DNA of 64,000 nt from Variovorax sp. J22P240 (GCF_030316855.1 NZ_JASZYR010000002.1:558001-622000), one strand, 5' to 3'. Counted from the first letter of the stretch, positions 12,833-22,112 are shown. The notes: generated by a model from the letters alone, not told the origin. A program made the numbers and translations.

Positions 12833-13325
12833 CTTTCCCGCTGCCGCATTGCCCGACGGCCCATTCGATGGACGCCATGCGTTTCGCGCGCATCTGCAGA
12901 CGGCGCTTTCGGCCGCTGCGCGGCAGAACTGGCGAGAAATCGTCCTGAGCGACCCTGAATTCGACGACTGGCCGTTGGGCGAACGTGCCATCGTCGATGC
13001 GCTTCAGGCCTGGTCGGCGGCGGGGCGCCGCTTCGTGTTGCTGGCGCAGCGATTCGGTGTCTTCGAGCGCGAACATGCACGCTTTGTTCACTGGCGGCGC
13101 ATGTGGAGCCACATTGTCGAATGCCGCGCCTGCGACGGACCCGGCCTGCCGGAGGTGCCGAGCGCGATCTGGACACCGTCATGGTTCCTGCATCGCATCG
13201 ACGTCGATCATGGTCGCGGAGTCTGTGGAAGCGAGCCCGAGGGCCGGCGCGCGTTGCGGGAGCGCCTCGATGAATGCCTGCGGCATGCGCGGCCGGCCTT
13301 TCCGGCATCGACCCTGGGCTTGTAA
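12822..13325 (+). CDS. Conserved hypothetical protein downstream of the oxygenase
   Basis: I do not recognise a named family. The 167-residue product is a soluble, mostly helical protein with a conserved-looking core (WREIVLSDPEFDDWPLGE, AWSAAGRRFVLLAQRF, HARFVHWRRMWSH), a CRAC motif and a C-terminal PSWFLHRIDVDHG. No signal or membrane segment is seen. The ATG at 12822 overlaps the oxygenase gene by 11 bp, so the two are very probably cotranscribed and coupled. A GTG at 12804 is an alternative start. Confidence 0.75.
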   Translation: MPNDFPAAALPDGPFDGRHAFRAHLQTALSAAARQNWREIVLSDPEFDDWPLGERAIVDALQAWSAAGRRFVLLAQRFGVFEREHARFVHWRRMWSHIVECRACDGPGLPEVPSAIWTPSWFLHRIDVDHGRGVCGSEPEGRRALRERLDECLRHARPAFPASTLGL

Positions 13326-13418
13326 GCCAATGCCGCGAATCGCACCGCAATACATATTCTGCGGAGGGTGCAGGTCTAGAATTTTTTCTTTGAGACCTTC
13401 ATCCAAAGGAGCCCTGTA

Positions 13419-13670
13419 ATGAAGAAGTCTGTATTGATTGCTTCGCTGATTGCCGCTGCCGCGCTGACCGCATGCGGCAAGAAGGAAGAGCCGCCGGCCG
13501 TGGTCGCACCCGCGCCCGTCGTAGTCACCCCGCCTGCGGCGCCAGCACCCGCGCCGGCAGCGCCTGCTTCCGCAACGCCTTCCCCGGGCGCACAGTCTGC
13601 ACTCGACGCGGCCAATGCCGCGACCGAAGCGGCCAAGAAGCAGGCAGAGACACCTCCGGCCAAGCCTTGA
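13419..13670 (+). CDS. Small Ala/Pro-rich lipoprotein
   Basis: The 83-residue product has a lipoprotein signal ending in ALTAC at residue 19, then GKKEEPPAVV and a tail of alternating Ala/Pro/Val ending in an alanine-rich helix (SALDAANAATEAAKKQAE). Such low-complexity lipoproteins are common in Comamonadaceae and have no assigned function. A strong AAAGGAG lies 8 bp before the ATG, and a textbook terminator follows 22 bp after the stop, so it is probably a well-expressed monocistronic gene. Confidence 0.8.
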   Translation: MKKSVLIASLIAAAALTACGKKEEPPAVVAPAPVVVTPPAAPAPAPAAPASATPSPGAQSALDAANAATEAAKKQAETPPAKP

Positions 13671-13691
13671 GCTTCGGGTACCACCAATACG

Positions 13692-13714
13692 GGCCGCCTT
13701 CAGGCGGCCTTTTT
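13692..13714 (+). terminator. Rho-independent terminator after the small lipoprotein gene
   Basis: GGCCGCC-TTCA-GGCGGCC is a perfect 7-bp stem followed by five Ts. It lies 22 bp after the stop codon of the lipoprotein gene and just before the end of the converging MBL hydrolase gene. Confidence 0.9.
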
Positions 13715-13721
13715 CATGCGC

Positions 13722-14498
13722 TCAGAGGTCGAGCCATGGCGAGCCGTCTGCGGCAGTGGCGGTGAGCATTTCGTCCTGATTTGAACCCAGCGCTTCGGCC
13801 ATCACGCGGCGCACGATCTCTGGCCGGTTGTTCTGCTCGCTCAAATGCGCGCCCAGCACGTGGCGCAAGCCGGAGTGCAGCACCGCCTTCGCGATCGCCG
13901 CAGCCGCCGCGTTGGAGAGATGGCCGTAGTTGCCGCCCACGCGCTGCTTGAGAAAAGGAGGGTACGCCGAACCCGCGAGCATGTCGCCGTCGTGATTGAA
14001 CTCGAGCAGCAGGGCATCGAGCCCCATCAGGCGGCCCAGCACATGCGGCGTGGCGTGCCCGAGATCGGTCAGAACCCCGAGGCTGCGATCGCCGTCGGTG
14101 CAGCGCAATTGCAGCGGCTCGCGCGCATCGTGAGGGACCGTGAACGGTTGAAGCAGGAGATCGCCGACCTGGATGTCGAGACCGTCTCGTGCGAGATGCA
14201 CGCGTCCCTCGAAATCGCGCCCGCCAGTTGCCAGCCACGTACCTTCGCTCATCCACACCGGAATGCGCGCGCGTCGCGAAAGTGCGTGCGCACAACCGAT
14301 GTGATCGCCGTGCTCGTGCGTGATGAAGATGGCGTCGATGTCCGAGGCCACGAGGCCCGCCCGGGCGAGGCGGGCGTCGAGGTGACGCAGTGTGAAGCCG
14401 CAGTCGATCAGCAGCCTCGAAGTCCGCCCGCCGCTGGTCGCTTCGACCAGCGTGGCGTTGCCGGTGCTGCCGCTGCCCAGACTGCGGAAGCGCAGCAC
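13722..14498 (-). CDS. MBL-fold metallo-hydrolase (YycJ/WalJ-like)
   Basis: The 258-residue protein starts with MLRFRSLGSGSTGNATLVE, typical of YycJ-type metallo-beta-lactamase-fold hydrolases. It carries the metal-binding HxHxDH motif as THEHGDHIGCAHAL, a later LGHATPHV and a C-terminal VLGAHLSEQNN. The substrate is unknown; family members have been linked to exonuclease or cell-wall control roles. It is the third gene of dapA-bamC-MBL, 10 bp after bamC, an arrangement that recurs in Burkholderiales. Confidence 0.9.
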   Translation of the reverse strand: MLRFRSLGSGSTGNATLVEATSGGRTSRLLIDCGFTLRHLDARLARAGLVASDIDAIFITHEHGDHIGCAHALSRRARIPVWMSEGTWLATGGRDFEGRVHLARDGLDIQVGDLLLQPFTVPHDAREPLQLRCTDGDRSLGVLTDLGHATPHVLGRLMGLDALLLEFNHDGDMLAGSAYPPFLKQRVGGNYGHLSNAAAAAIAKAVLHSGLRHVLGAHLSEQNNRPEIVRRVMAEALGSNQDEMLTATAADGSPWLDL

Positions 14499-14508
14499 CG
14501 GAAAGGCC

Positions 14509-15594
14509 TTACTTCAAATCGTCGGCGATGACTTGGACGATCCGCTGCGCGTTCGCAGAAGTGTCCGGCGCGCCGTTGCCGTCGAGCACCGACACCGTGC
14601 TGCTCGCATCGCCCTGGCCCTTGACCAGGATGCGGAACTTGAGCGGCGCCTCGGTCTTGCCCGAGCCGAACGTGAACAGCTTGCCGAAGAAGCCAGGGTC
14701 ACTCTTGTTGGGGTTCGGCGGCACGTAGCGAACGAAGTAGGTACCCGCCGCGCGGTCACGGTCTTCGACGGTGAAGCCGGTGCGGTCCAGTGCCAGGCCG
14801 ACACGGCGCCATGCACGCTCGAAGCCTTCGCTGATCTGCACCACCGGCTGGCCGCCGACGTTGGCGACGCGAGCGGTCTGCACGGGTGCGCCAGCCGCGG
14901 CGATCACCTTGGATTGCTCTTGCGAGACGCCGAGCTTCACCATCAGGCGGCGGAGGAATTCGGTCTCGAGTTCGGGGTCGCTGGGGCGGGGCTGCCAGAC
15001 CGTCTGGTCCTGACGCGAACTGCTGTAGACCTCTTGCATGCCCCGGTGGCTGATGAAGATCTCCGTGCCGTTGGGCGTGCGCTCCATGCGCGTGCGGAAG
15101 CGGTCCAACTCGCCGGTCGAATACATCGACTCGACCAGCTTGCCCAGAGTCCCGCGGATGATGTCCTGCGGAAGCTTGGCGCGGTTTTCGGCCCAGTCGG
15201 TTTCCATGATGCCGAGGTTGCGCTGCTCGGTGGTGATCAGGAAGCCGCTCTCCTGCCAGAAGTCCTTGACGGGATCCCAGAGTTGGTCTGCGGGCCGGTT
15301 GATGACCAGCCAGCGCTGCGAGCCCGAGCGCTCCATGCGCACGTCGCCAATGTTGGTGAGCGCGGTCGGAAGCCCGGGCGCATTGGCCAGGCCGGCCTGG
15401 TACGTGTTGGCCGTGACCGCACCGCCCGGTACCGCATAGCGGTTGTCGCGCGACAGCTGCGTCAGGTCGGGTGGCACTTCGAGGGTGGGGGCCTTGCCGG
15501 CGCTCTTGTAGTCGATCTTGTCGGTCTCGAGCACCGAACAGGCGGCGAGGCTGGCCACAAGGGCCAGCAGTGCGAATCGCGAAATGGTGTTCAA
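14509..15594 (-). CDS. bamC: Outer membrane protein assembly factor BamC
   Basis: BamC (NlpB) is a lipoprotein of the BAM complex that inserts beta-barrel proteins into the outer membrane. The 361-residue protein has a lipoprotein signal with lipobox SLAACS near residue 19. It then has the conserved unstructured segment that packs on BamD (DKIDYKSAGKAPTLEVPPDL), and two helix-grip domains (about residues 100-220 and 240-340). Its position directly after dapA is the classical dapA-nlpB arrangement. Confidence 0.95.
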   Translation of the reverse strand: MNTISRFALLALVASLAACSVLETDKIDYKSAGKAPTLEVPPDLTQLSRDNRYAVPGGAVTANTYQAGLANAPGLPTALTNIGDVRMERSGSQRWLVINRPADQLWDPVKDFWQESGFLITTEQRNLGIMETDWAENRAKLPQDIIRGTLGKLVESMYSTGELDRFRTRMERTPNGTEIFISHRGMQEVYSSSRQDQTVWQPRPSDPELETEFLRRLMVKLGVSQEQSKVIAAAGAPVQTARVANVGGQPVVQISEGFERAWRRVGLALDRTGFTVEDRDRAAGTYFVRYVPPNPNKSDPGFFGKLFTFGSGKTEAPLKFRILVKGQGDASSTVSVLDGNGAPDTSANAQRIVQVIADDLK

Positions 15595-15713
15595 CGTCGT
15601 CTTCCTTCTTGGAATATCTAACTCAATCGATGGGCGGCCGCGGCGCCCGCAGTTTCAGAGCGCAGCCAGGGCAAAAGGTTGCCGGCGTTCGCCAACGGCA
15701 AGGTAAAGATGGA

Positions 15714-16604
15714 TCAGTCCTTGAGCAGGCCGCTGGCGCGCAGCGCGGACTCGACCACCGGCCGGCCGGAGTCGGCGAGCGGGGTGAGCGGCAGGCGTAG
15801 CGCACCACCGCACAGCCCCAGCCGTGCCATGGCCCACTTGACGGGAATCGGATTGGGTTCGACGAAGAGATGGCGATGCAAGGGCATCAGCTCGAACTGG
15901 ATCTGCATCGCGCGCTTGACGTCGCCGGCGATGGCGGCCATGCACAACTCGTGCATCTTCCGCGGTGCAACGTTGGCCGTGACGCTGATATTGCCCTGGC
16001 CGCCGCACAGCATCAGCGCGACCGCGGTCGGGTCGTCGCCGGAATACACGGCAAAGCTCTTGGGCAGGTCGCGGATGAGCCACTGCGCGCGCTCGATGTT
16101 GCCGGTCGCTTCCTTGATGCCGATGATGCCGGGCACCTGGGCAAGGCGAAGCACGGTGTCGTGCGCCATATCGGCGACGGTTCGGCCGGGCACGTTGTAC
16201 AGCACGGTGGGGAGGTCGCCCACTGCTTCGGCGATCGCCTTGAAGTGCTGGTACTGGCCTTCCTGCGTCGGCTTGTTGTAGTAGGGCACCACCTGGAGCT
16301 GGCAATCGGCGCCCACGCCCTTGGCGAACTTCGCGAGTTCGATGGCTTCCTTGGTGGAATTGGCGCCGCAGCCGGCCATCACGGGAACGCGGCCGCGGGC
16401 CTGTTCGACCGAGACGCGAATGATCTCGCAGTGCTCCTCGACGTCGACCGTCGGCGATTCGCCGGTGGTGCCGACCACGCCGAGACAATCGGTGCCTTCG
16501 TCGATGTGCCAGTCGATCAGCCGGCGCAGGGCGGGATAGTCGACACTGCCGTCGTCGTGCATCGGCGTGACGAGCGCGACGATGCTGCCTGTCAGTTGCT
16601 CCAA
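15714..16604 (-). CDS. dapA: 4-hydroxy-tetrahydrodipicolinate synthase
   Basis: DapA condenses pyruvate with aspartate semialdehyde, the first committed step to lysine and diaminopimelate. The (beta/alpha)8 protein shows [19 protein letters not shown] at the N-terminus, GTTGESPT, the catalytic-triad Tyr in [19 protein letters not shown] and the Schiff-base Lys in [15 protein letters not shown] chose the TTG at 16604 (296 residues), which gives the family's usual N-terminus and has AAAGAGA just upstream. An ATG at 16640 would add 12 residues. bamC follows after 119 bp. Confidence 0.96.
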   Translation of the reverse strand: MEQLTGSIVALVTPMHDDGSVDYPALRRLIDWHIDEGTDCLGVVGTTGESPTVDVEEHCEIIRVSVEQARGRVPVMAGCGANSTKEAIELAKFAKGVGADCQLQVVPYYNKPTQEGQYQHFKAIAEAVGDLPTVLYNVPGRTVADMAHDTVLRLAQVPGIIGIKEATGNIERAQWLIRDLPKSFAVYSGDDPTAVALMLCGGQGNISVTANVAPRKMHELCMAAIAGDVKRAMQIQFELMPLHRHLFVEPNPIPVKWAMARLGLCGGALRLPLTPLADSGRPVVESALRASGLLKD

Positions 16605-16654
16605 GGGAAATCTCTTTGTCGGTGGACGAAAAGCAGACATTCTACTAACTCGGC

Positions 16655-16680
16655 CCCCGGACGCGCGGTTCTGTCCGGGG
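16655..16680. other. Perfect 8-bp stem-loop upstream of dapA
   Basis: CCCCGGAC and GTCCGGGG form a perfect 8-bp stem around a 10-nt loop, in the short gap between the methyltransferase gene and dapA. No T run follows on either strand, so it is not a standard terminator. It could be a weak terminator for the upstream operon or an RNA-stabilising hairpin. Confidence 0.4.
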
Positions 16681-16708
16681 TGGCCCGGGGAGGACCGCAG
16701 AGAGGTCT

Positions 16709-17263
16709 CTAGCGAGGCTGCAGCGGATGGCGCGACGGCGTCGAGGCGCAGGAGTCCGCAGGCCGGACCGCCGCGACGCGCTGGACGTAGCGATCCGGCG
16801 CCGCGAGAAACCCGTCTTCGTACGCGACGACGCGCAGGCCCGCGCAGGCAGCGAGGAGTTCTCCCGGCTGCAGGAGGAAATCGGGCCGCGACGGCTTGCC
16901 GACGGTTTCGTTGCCCGCCGCGAAGGTTTCATAGAGCAGCACGCCCCCAGCCGCGACCGCCGCCACGATCTCGGCCATCCGCGGCCGCCATAGGTAGTTG
17001 GTAACGATCACTGCACCGAAACCCTGCCCGGCGAACGGCCATGGCCCGGATTCGATGTCGGCCAGCACCGTTTGGCCGAAAGGCGCCGCGGCAGCGACCG
17101 CTTCCGACGACCGGTCGACGCCGATCGTCGGATGGCCGCGTTCGGCGAACCAGCGCATGTGGCGACCCGAGCCGCAAGCCACGTCCAGCACCGAGGCGCC
17201 GGGCGTGAGCAGGTGCGACCAGCGCACGATCCAGGGCGAGGGCTCGAGTGTCGAATGGTTCAA
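16709..17263 (-). CDS. Class I SAM-dependent methyltransferase
   Basis: The 184-residue protein has the S-adenosylmethionine-binding motif [15 protein letters not shown], an acidic residue at the end of strand 2 ([11 protein letters not shown]) and motif IV-like [12 protein letters not shown], resembling small TehB/UbiE-type methyltransferases. The substrate is unknown. The start is a TTG at 17263 that overlaps the stop of the upstream 46-codon gene (TTGA, 4 bp), so initiation probably depends on coupling. There is no in-frame ATG before motif I. Confidence 0.82.
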   Translation of the reverse strand: MNHSTLEPSPWIVRWSHLLTPGASVLDVACGSGRHMRWFAERGHPTIGVDRSSEAVAAAAPFGQTVLADIESGPWPFAGQGFGAVIVTNYLWRPRMAEIVAAVAAGGVLLYETFAAGNETVGKPSRPDFLLQPGELLAACAGLRVVAYEDGFLAAPDRYVQRVAAVRPADSCASTPSRHPLQPR

Positions 17264-17400
17264 AAACAGGCCCAGAGCTGGTCTATCAGCGTCACGAGGA
17301 ACGCCGGTCGCGTGTAGAGCGCGAACACCGCTGCCAACGCCAGGGCGGCCGCCCCCAGCCAGCCAGCTTGCATGAGGCGATGGCGCGTTAGGTCGGACAT
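17260..17400 (-). CDS. Small membrane protein (46 aa)
   Basis: Below usual size cut-offs, this 46-residue frame encodes a basic N-terminus (MSDLTRHRLMQ), one strong hydrophobic helix (AGWLGAAALALAAVFALY) and a second short hydrophobic stretch ending WACF. It lies 8 bp after the MFS transporter gene and its stop overlaps the TTG of the methyltransferase gene. The tight coupling on both sides is the main support; no function can be assigned. Confidence 0.6.
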   Translation of the reverse strand: MSDLTRHRLMQAGWLGAAALALAAVFALYTRPAFLVTLIDQLWACF

Positions 17401-17408
17401 GGTGGAGC

Positions 17409-18629
17409 TCAGGCCGGTTGCGGCGTCGGACGCACGATCGCGCCTTCCTTCACCGGCAGGTTGATGAGCGCCGCGCAAACGCCCAGCGCAATCGCGATGT
17501 ACCAGACCAGGTCGTAACTGCCGGTCCGGTCGTAGAGATAGCCGCCGAGCCAGACACCCAGGAACGAACCGACCTGATGGCTCAGGAACACGATGCCGCC
17601 CAGCATCGACAGATGGGCGACGCCGAAGATCTGGGCGACGATGCCGCTGGTGAGCGGCACGGTCGACAGCCACAGGAAGCCCATCACACTGGCAAAAACG
17701 TACACGGTCAGCGGCGAGATCGGCACGATCAGGAACAGGGCGATCGCCACGGCCCGGCTGATGTAGATCGTCGCCAGCAGCTTGCGCTTGGCGAGCCGCG
17801 CGCCCAGGGAGCCCGCGGTATAGGTGCCGAAGACGTTGAAGAGCCCGATCAGCGCGAGCGCGTAGCTTGCGACCTCCGGCGACAGTCCTTTGTCGCGCAG
17901 GTAGCTCGGCATGTGCACGCCGATGAACACCACCTGGAAGCCGCAGACGAAATAGCCGGCCGTCAGCAGCACGAAGCTCGGATATTTAAAGGCCTCTTGC
18001 ATGGCCTGCGAGATCGTCTGGCTGCGGCGCACGCTGGAGGTCGCGCCGTGCCGCGGCTCCCGAAGTCCGAAGGCCAGCGGCACGATGATGAGCACCATCG
18101 CTGCCAGCACCAGCAGGGCCGTCTGCCAGCCGAGGCGGGCGATCAACTGGCCCTCCACCGGCACCATCAGGAATTGGCCGAAGGAGCCGGCCGCCGCCGC
18201 CACGCCCATGGCCCAGGAGCGCTTTGCGGCCGGGATCTGGCGACCGATGACGCCGTAGATCACGGCGTAGGTTGTGCCGGCCTGTGCGGCGCCGATCAGG
18301 ACGCCCGCCGTCAGCGCGAACATCAGTGGCGTGGGCGAAAACGCCATGCCCGCCAGCCCGAGCGCATACAGCACAGCGCCCGCCAGCAGCACGCGGAACG
18401 CGCCCAGCTTGTCGGCCAGCATTCCCGCGAAAACGCCGATCACGCCCCAGGACAGATTCTGGATCGCGATCGCCAGTGAAAAAGCTTGCCGCGACCAGCC
18501 CTGCTCCTGCGTGATCGGCTGGAGCCAGAGCCCGAAGCCGTGGCGGATGCCCATCGACAGCGTGACGATCATGGCGCCGCAAATGAGGACCTGCTTGAGG
18601 CTGAGAGGCTGGCTGGAGGAGGAAGTCAT
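17409..18629 (-). CDS. MFS transporter
   Basis: The 406-residue protein has about 12 hydrophobic helices in two halves with a central loop near residue 200 (LREPRHGATSSVRRSQ). Conserved-looking elements are IRHGFGLWLQPITQEQGWSR at helix 1-2, GMLADKLGAFRVLLAG (motif A-like) and GYLYDRTGSYD near the end. This pattern fits the oxalate/formate- or monocarboxylate-type MFS group, but the substrate is unknown. The ATG at 18629 has GGAGGAAG-type purines upstream inside the frame and gives the usual N-terminus; the open frame extends a further 53 codons without membrane character. Confidence 0.87.
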   Translation of the reverse strand: MTSSSSQPLSLKQVLICGAMIVTLSMGIRHGFGLWLQPITQEQGWSRQAFSLAIAIQNLSWGVIGVFAGMLADKLGAFRVLLAGAVLYALGLAGMAFSPTPLMFALTAGVLIGAAQAGTTYAVIYGVIGRQIPAAKRSWAMGVAAAAGSFGQFLMVPVEGQLIARLGWQTALLVLAAMVLIIVPLAFGLREPRHGATSSVRRSQTISQAMQEAFKYPSFVLLTAGYFVCGFQVVFIGVHMPSYLRDKGLSPEVASYALALIGLFNVFGTYTAGSLGARLAKRKLLATIYISRAVAIALFLIVPISPLTVYVFASVMGFLWLSTVPLTSGIVAQIFGVAHLSMLGGIVFLSHQVGSFLGVWLGGYLYDRTGSYDLVWYIAIALGVCAALINLPVKEGAIVRPTPQPA

Positions 18630-18767
18630 CCCGGGCAATGTACCCAAAAGCGAAGCCTCGCGGCGGCAGGGCACCTGGCGCCGATTGTTGAAATTTTCGA
18701 GCGGCTTTGATGCGATAGACGAATGCTTCGCCTCGAATACGCCTCGGGTGGCTGCAAGACCAGCGCC

Positions 18768-18773
18768 TAGAAT
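18768..18773 (+). promoter_or_regulatory. Candidate -10 box for parE
   Basis: TAGAAT lies 8 bp before the parE ATG. If used, the transcript would start at or next to the ATG and be leaderless or nearly so. This fits the absence of a Shine-Dalgarno sequence before parE. No good -35 is visible. Confidence 0.3.
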
Positions 18774-18781
18774 CCCGCGCC

Positions 18782-20779
18782 ATGGCAAGCAAGGAACCAG
18801 GTAGTTACGGCGAGGCGTCGATTCGCGTCCTCAAGGGCCTCGAGCCCGTCAAGCAGCGGCCGGGGATGTACACCCGCACCGACAACCCGCTGCACATCAT
18901 TCAGGAAGTACTGGACAACGCCGCCGACGAGGCGCTGGCGGGGTACGGCAAGAAGATCAAGGTCACGCTCCACGCGGACGGCTCTGTCAGCGTGGAGGAC
19001 GACGGCCGCGGCATTCCGTTCGGATTGCACCCGGAGGAAAAGGCCCCGGTGGTCGAGCTGGTGTTCACCCGCCTGCACGCGGGTGGCAAGTTCGACAAGG
19101 GCTCGGGCGGTGCCTACAGCTTCTCCGGCGGGCTGCACGGCGTTGGCGTCTCGGTGACCAATGCGCTGTCGACGCGCCTAGAAGTGACTTCCTACCGCGA
19201 AGGCTCGGTGGCGCAGATTGCGTTCTCGGCCGGCGACGTGGTCGAGCCGCTCAAGCTCCGGCCGCAGGAAAGCGCGGCAGCATCCAATGGCGACGGCCCG
19301 CGTGACCGCCGGCAGGGCACCACGGTGCGAGCCTGGCCGGACGCCAAGTACTTCGAATCCCCGGCGCTGCCTATCAACGAACTCACGCACCTGCTGCGCA
19401 GCAAGGCGGTGCTGATGCCCGGCGTCACGGTGACGCTGGTGGTCGAGAAGACCAAGGAAACCCAGAGCTGGCTCTACAAGGGTGGCCTGCGTGACTACCT
19501 GATGCAGACGCTCAACGGCGATCCGGTGATTCCGCTCTTCGAAGGTGCGGGCCATGCCGACAAGAACGCCGACAACTTCGCAGAGGGAGAGGGCGCCGAA
19601 TGGTGTGTGGCCTTCACCGAAGACGGCCAGCCGGTGCGCGAGAGCTACGTCAACCTGATCCCCACCAGCGCAGGCGGCACGCATGAAAGCGGGCTGCGCG
19701 ATGGTCTGTTCAATGCCGTCAAGAGCTTCATCGAGCTGCATTCGCTGTTGCCCAAGGGCGTGAAGCTGCTGCCCGAAGACGTCTTTGCGCGCGCTTCGTA
19801 CGTGCTCTCGGCCAAGGTGCTCGACCCGCAATTCCAGGGGCAGATCAAGGAGCGGCTCAACTCGCGCGATGCCGTGCGGCTGGTGTCCAGTTTCGTGCGG
19901 CCGGCGCTGGAGCTTTGGCTCAACCAGCACGTCGACTACGGCAGGAAGCTCGCCGAACTCGCGATCAAGGCCGCGCAGACGCGCCAAAAGGCCGGCCAGA
20001 AGGTCGAGAAGCGCAAGGGCTCCGGCGTGGCCGTGCTGCCCGGCAAACTGACCGACTGCGAGAGCAAGGACATCGCGCACAACGAAGTCTTCCTGGTCGA
20101 GGGCGACTCCGCCGGCGGCAGCGCGAAGATGGGCCGCGACAAGGAAAGCCAGGCCATCCTGCCCTTGCGCGGCAAGGTGCTCAACACCTGGGAGGTGGAG
20201 CGCGACCGGCTCTTCGCCAACACCGAAATCCACGACATCTCCGTCGCGGTGGGTGTCGATCCGCACGGGCCCGACGACACGCCCGACATGTCGGGCTTGC
20301 GTTACGGCAAGGTCTGCATCCTGAGCGACGCCGATGTGGACGGCTCGCACATTCAGGTGCTGCTGCTCACGCTGTTCTTCCGTCACTTCCCGAAGCTGAT
20401 CGAGACAGGGCACGTGTACGTTGCCAAGCCGCCACTGTTCCGTGTCGACGCACCGGCGCGTGGCAAGAAGCCGGCCTCGAAGGTCTATGCGCTGGACGAG
20501 GGCGAACTCACCGCCATTCTCGACAAGCTGCGCAAGGACGGCGTGCGTGAAGGCGCCTGGAGCATCAGCCGCTTCAAGGGCCTGGGCGAAATGAGCGCCG
20601 AGCAGTTGTGGGAGACCACGCTCAACCCCGACACGCGACGCCTGCTGCAGGTGCGCCTGGGGCGATTCGACGTGCAGGGCACGCAGGGCGAGATCACCAA
20701 GCTCATGGGCAAGGGCGAGGCCGCCGCGCGGCGCGAGCTGATGGAATTGCGCGCGGACGACGTCGAAGTGGACGTCTGA
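18782..20779 (+). CDS. parE: DNA topoisomerase IV subunit B
   Basis: ParE is the ATPase subunit of topoisomerase IV, which separates replicated chromosomes. The 665-residue protein has the GHKL ATPase motifs (EVLDNAADEA, VEDDGRGIP, GGLHGVGVSVTNALS), a transducer domain, and a TOPRIM domain with EGDSAGGSAKMGRDK, PLRGKVLN and the metal-binding DADVDGSHI. The C-terminus shows RFKGLGEMSAEQLWETT. Its length and lack of the GyrB-specific insert distinguish it from GyrB. The partner parC lies 3.6 kb downstream on the same strand. Confidence 0.96.
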   Translation: MASKEPGSYGEASIRVLKGLEPVKQRPGMYTRTDNPLHIIQEVLDNAADEALAGYGKKIKVTLHADGSVSVEDDGRGIPFGLHPEEKAPVVELVFTRLHAGGKFDKGSGGAYSFSGGLHGVGVSVTNALSTRLEVTSYREGSVAQIAFSAGDVVEPLKLRPQESAAASNGDGPRDRRQGTTVRAWPDAKYFESPALPINELTHLLRSKAVLMPGVTVTLVVEKTKETQSWLYKGGLRDYLMQTLNGDPVIPLFEGAGHADKNADNFAEGEGAEWCVAFTEDGQPVRESYVNLIPTSAGGTHESGLRDGLFNAVKSFIELHSLLPKGVKLLPEDVFARASYVLSAKVLDPQFQGQIKERLNSRDAVRLVSSFVRPALELWLNQHVDYGRKLAELAIKAAQTRQKAGQKVEKRKGSGVAVLPGKLTDCESKDIAHNEVFLVEGDSAGGSAKMGRDKESQAILPLRGKVLNTWEVERDRLFANTEIHDISVAVGVDPHGPDDTPDMSGLRYGKVCILSDADVDGSHIQVLLLTLFFRHFPKLIETGHVYVAKPPLFRVDAPARGKKPASKVYALDEGELTAILDKLRKDGVREGAWSISRFKGLGEMSAEQLWETTLNPDTRRLLQVRLGRFDVQGTQGEITKLMGKGEAAARRELMELRADDVEVDV

Positions 20780-20792
20780 GCCTGCCTATCAA

Positions 20793-21365
20793 TCACGACA
20801 CGAAGGCCGACGGAACCACCGGCACCTCGCCGAGCGCCTGCCGCAGCACGGCCCAGTGCATGGCTTCGTCGCCGAGGATGCTCGCTGCGGCCTTGGAGAG
20901 GTCGCGGTCGTCGAACAGCGGCACGGCACCCAGGTAGGCGCTGACGGCGCCTTGCTCCAGCTTGGCCGCGAACCGGAGCACATCAGCCTGCGACTTCAAC
21001 TGCTCGAGCGGAAAGTCGTACTTGCTCTTTGCGAGCACGGGCTTGCCGCCCAGCTTTGCGACGGTCGCGGACAGTACGGCCGCATGCGCCTTGTGATGGC
21101 CCTGGAAGGTCACCGCGAGGTCGAGCACGGGCTTCTCGAGCAGCTTGCTTTCCGCACCGACCTGGTAGGCCGCGATGGCCTCGAACTCCGCGCCGAGCGC
21201 GGTGTTGAGGATCTGCACGTCCCCTGCGGTGTCACCTCCCGCCTTGGCAGCCAGGGCATCCCTGCCCGCGAGCAGTGCGATCGCGGCGCCGGAGAGCACG
21301 AGGCCCGATCGGCCCAGGAAGAGGCGGCGTGCGGCGACGGGTGTGGGCATCAGAAAGAATGACAT
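20793..21365 (-). CDS. Exported ferritin-like domain protein
   Basis: The 190-residue product begins with a twin-arginine-like signal (VAARRLFLGRSGLVLSGAAIALLAG), suggesting Tat or Sec export, followed by a four-helix ferritin-like domain with Glu/His motifs at EFEAIAAYQ, FQGHHKAHAAVL, EQGAVSAYL and DEAMHWAVLRQAL. Metal binding is likely; the role could be oxidative or metal stress defence. It lies 24 bp downstream of the ECF sigma factor gene on the same strand, so the two form an operon. Confidence 0.82.
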   Translation of the reverse strand: MSFFLMPTPVAARRLFLGRSGLVLSGAAIALLAGRDALAAKAGGDTAGDVQILNTALGAEFEAIAAYQVGAESKLLEKPVLDLAVTFQGHHKAHAAVLSATVAKLGGKPVLAKSKYDFPLEQLKSQADVLRFAAKLEQGAVSAYLGAVPLFDDRDLSKAAASILGDEAMHWAVLRQALGEVPVVPSAFVS

Positions 21366-21389
21366 GACGGTCTCCGTGTGGTTTTGGAT

Positions 21390-22112
21390 TCAGGAACCTG
21401 GTAGAGGGCATGGTGCATCGCTGGTGATCGCCGACATCACGTGGGCGACGATGTCGTCGCAGCGCTGGCCAGCGAACGAGAAGGCATCGCCGATCGCCAG
21501 GTCGACCTCGCGCGATAGCGCCTCGCGCAAGAGGCCGCGCGCCCGGAAGAAGCGGCTTCGCACCGTGGCTTCGGGTATCTCGAGCGCTGCAGCTACTTCT
21601 TCGATGCTCATGTCCTCCACCGCGCGCAAGACGAACACGGTGCGAAAGGCCTCCGGAAGGGCATCGATCCGGGTTTCGATCAGGCTGCGGAACTCGCCAC
21701 GCATCGCCTGGCATTCGGGCTGTTCGTCCGGGTCTGCGTGCATCCATGTCTCCCCTTGCGCTTCGGCGGTGTCGCTGGCGGTGTCGAGCGGAATGACTTG
21801 CGCGCTGCGGCGCCCGCGCAATCGTCCGAGCGCTTCGTTCACGACGATCCGCACCAGCCATGTGGAGAGCCTGGCCTCGGCCCTGAAGCTGCCGAGCGAA
21901 CGCCATGCGCGCAGGTAGGCTTCCTGTAGCGCGTCCTGCGTCTCTTCGTCGTTCTGCAGGATGCTGCGTCCGGTGCGAAACAGCAGCCGGTTGTGCCGGC
22001 GCATGATGTGCTGGAAGGCGAGCGTGTCGCCTCGTGCGGCGCGCATCGCCAACTCGGCGTCCGCCGGAAGGCTGGATGTCGCTGCGGAATCGCGGGGTTC
22101 GATGTTGTGCAT
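21390..22112 (-). CDS. ECF RNA polymerase sigma factor (sigma-E-like)
   Basis: The 240-residue protein has sigma region 2 (FQHIMRRHNRLLFRTGRSIL, ETQDALQEAYLRAW, LSTWLVRIVVNEALGRLRG) and region 4 (LPEAFRTVFVLRAVEDMSI, EVAAALEIPEATVRSRFFRA). The C-terminal tail of about 40 residues beyond region 4 includes CDDIVAHVM. No anti-sigma gene is adjacent; the next gene in the operon encodes the ferritin-like protein. The ATG at 22112 was chosen because upstream residues are low-complexity and lack conservation. An ECF-like promoter sequence lies about 70 bp upstream. Confidence 0.9.
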   Translation of the reverse strand: MHNIEPRDSAATSSLPADAELAMRAARGDTLAFQHIMRRHNRLLFRTGRSILQNDEETQDALQEAYLRAWRSLGSFRAEARLSTWLVRIVVNEALGRLRGRRSAQVIPLDTASDTAEAQGETWMHADPDEQPECQAMRGEFRSLIETRIDALPEAFRTVFVLRAVEDMSIEEVAAALEIPEATVRSRFFRARGLLREALSREVDLAIGDAFSFAGQRCDDIVAHVMSAITSDAPCPLPGS

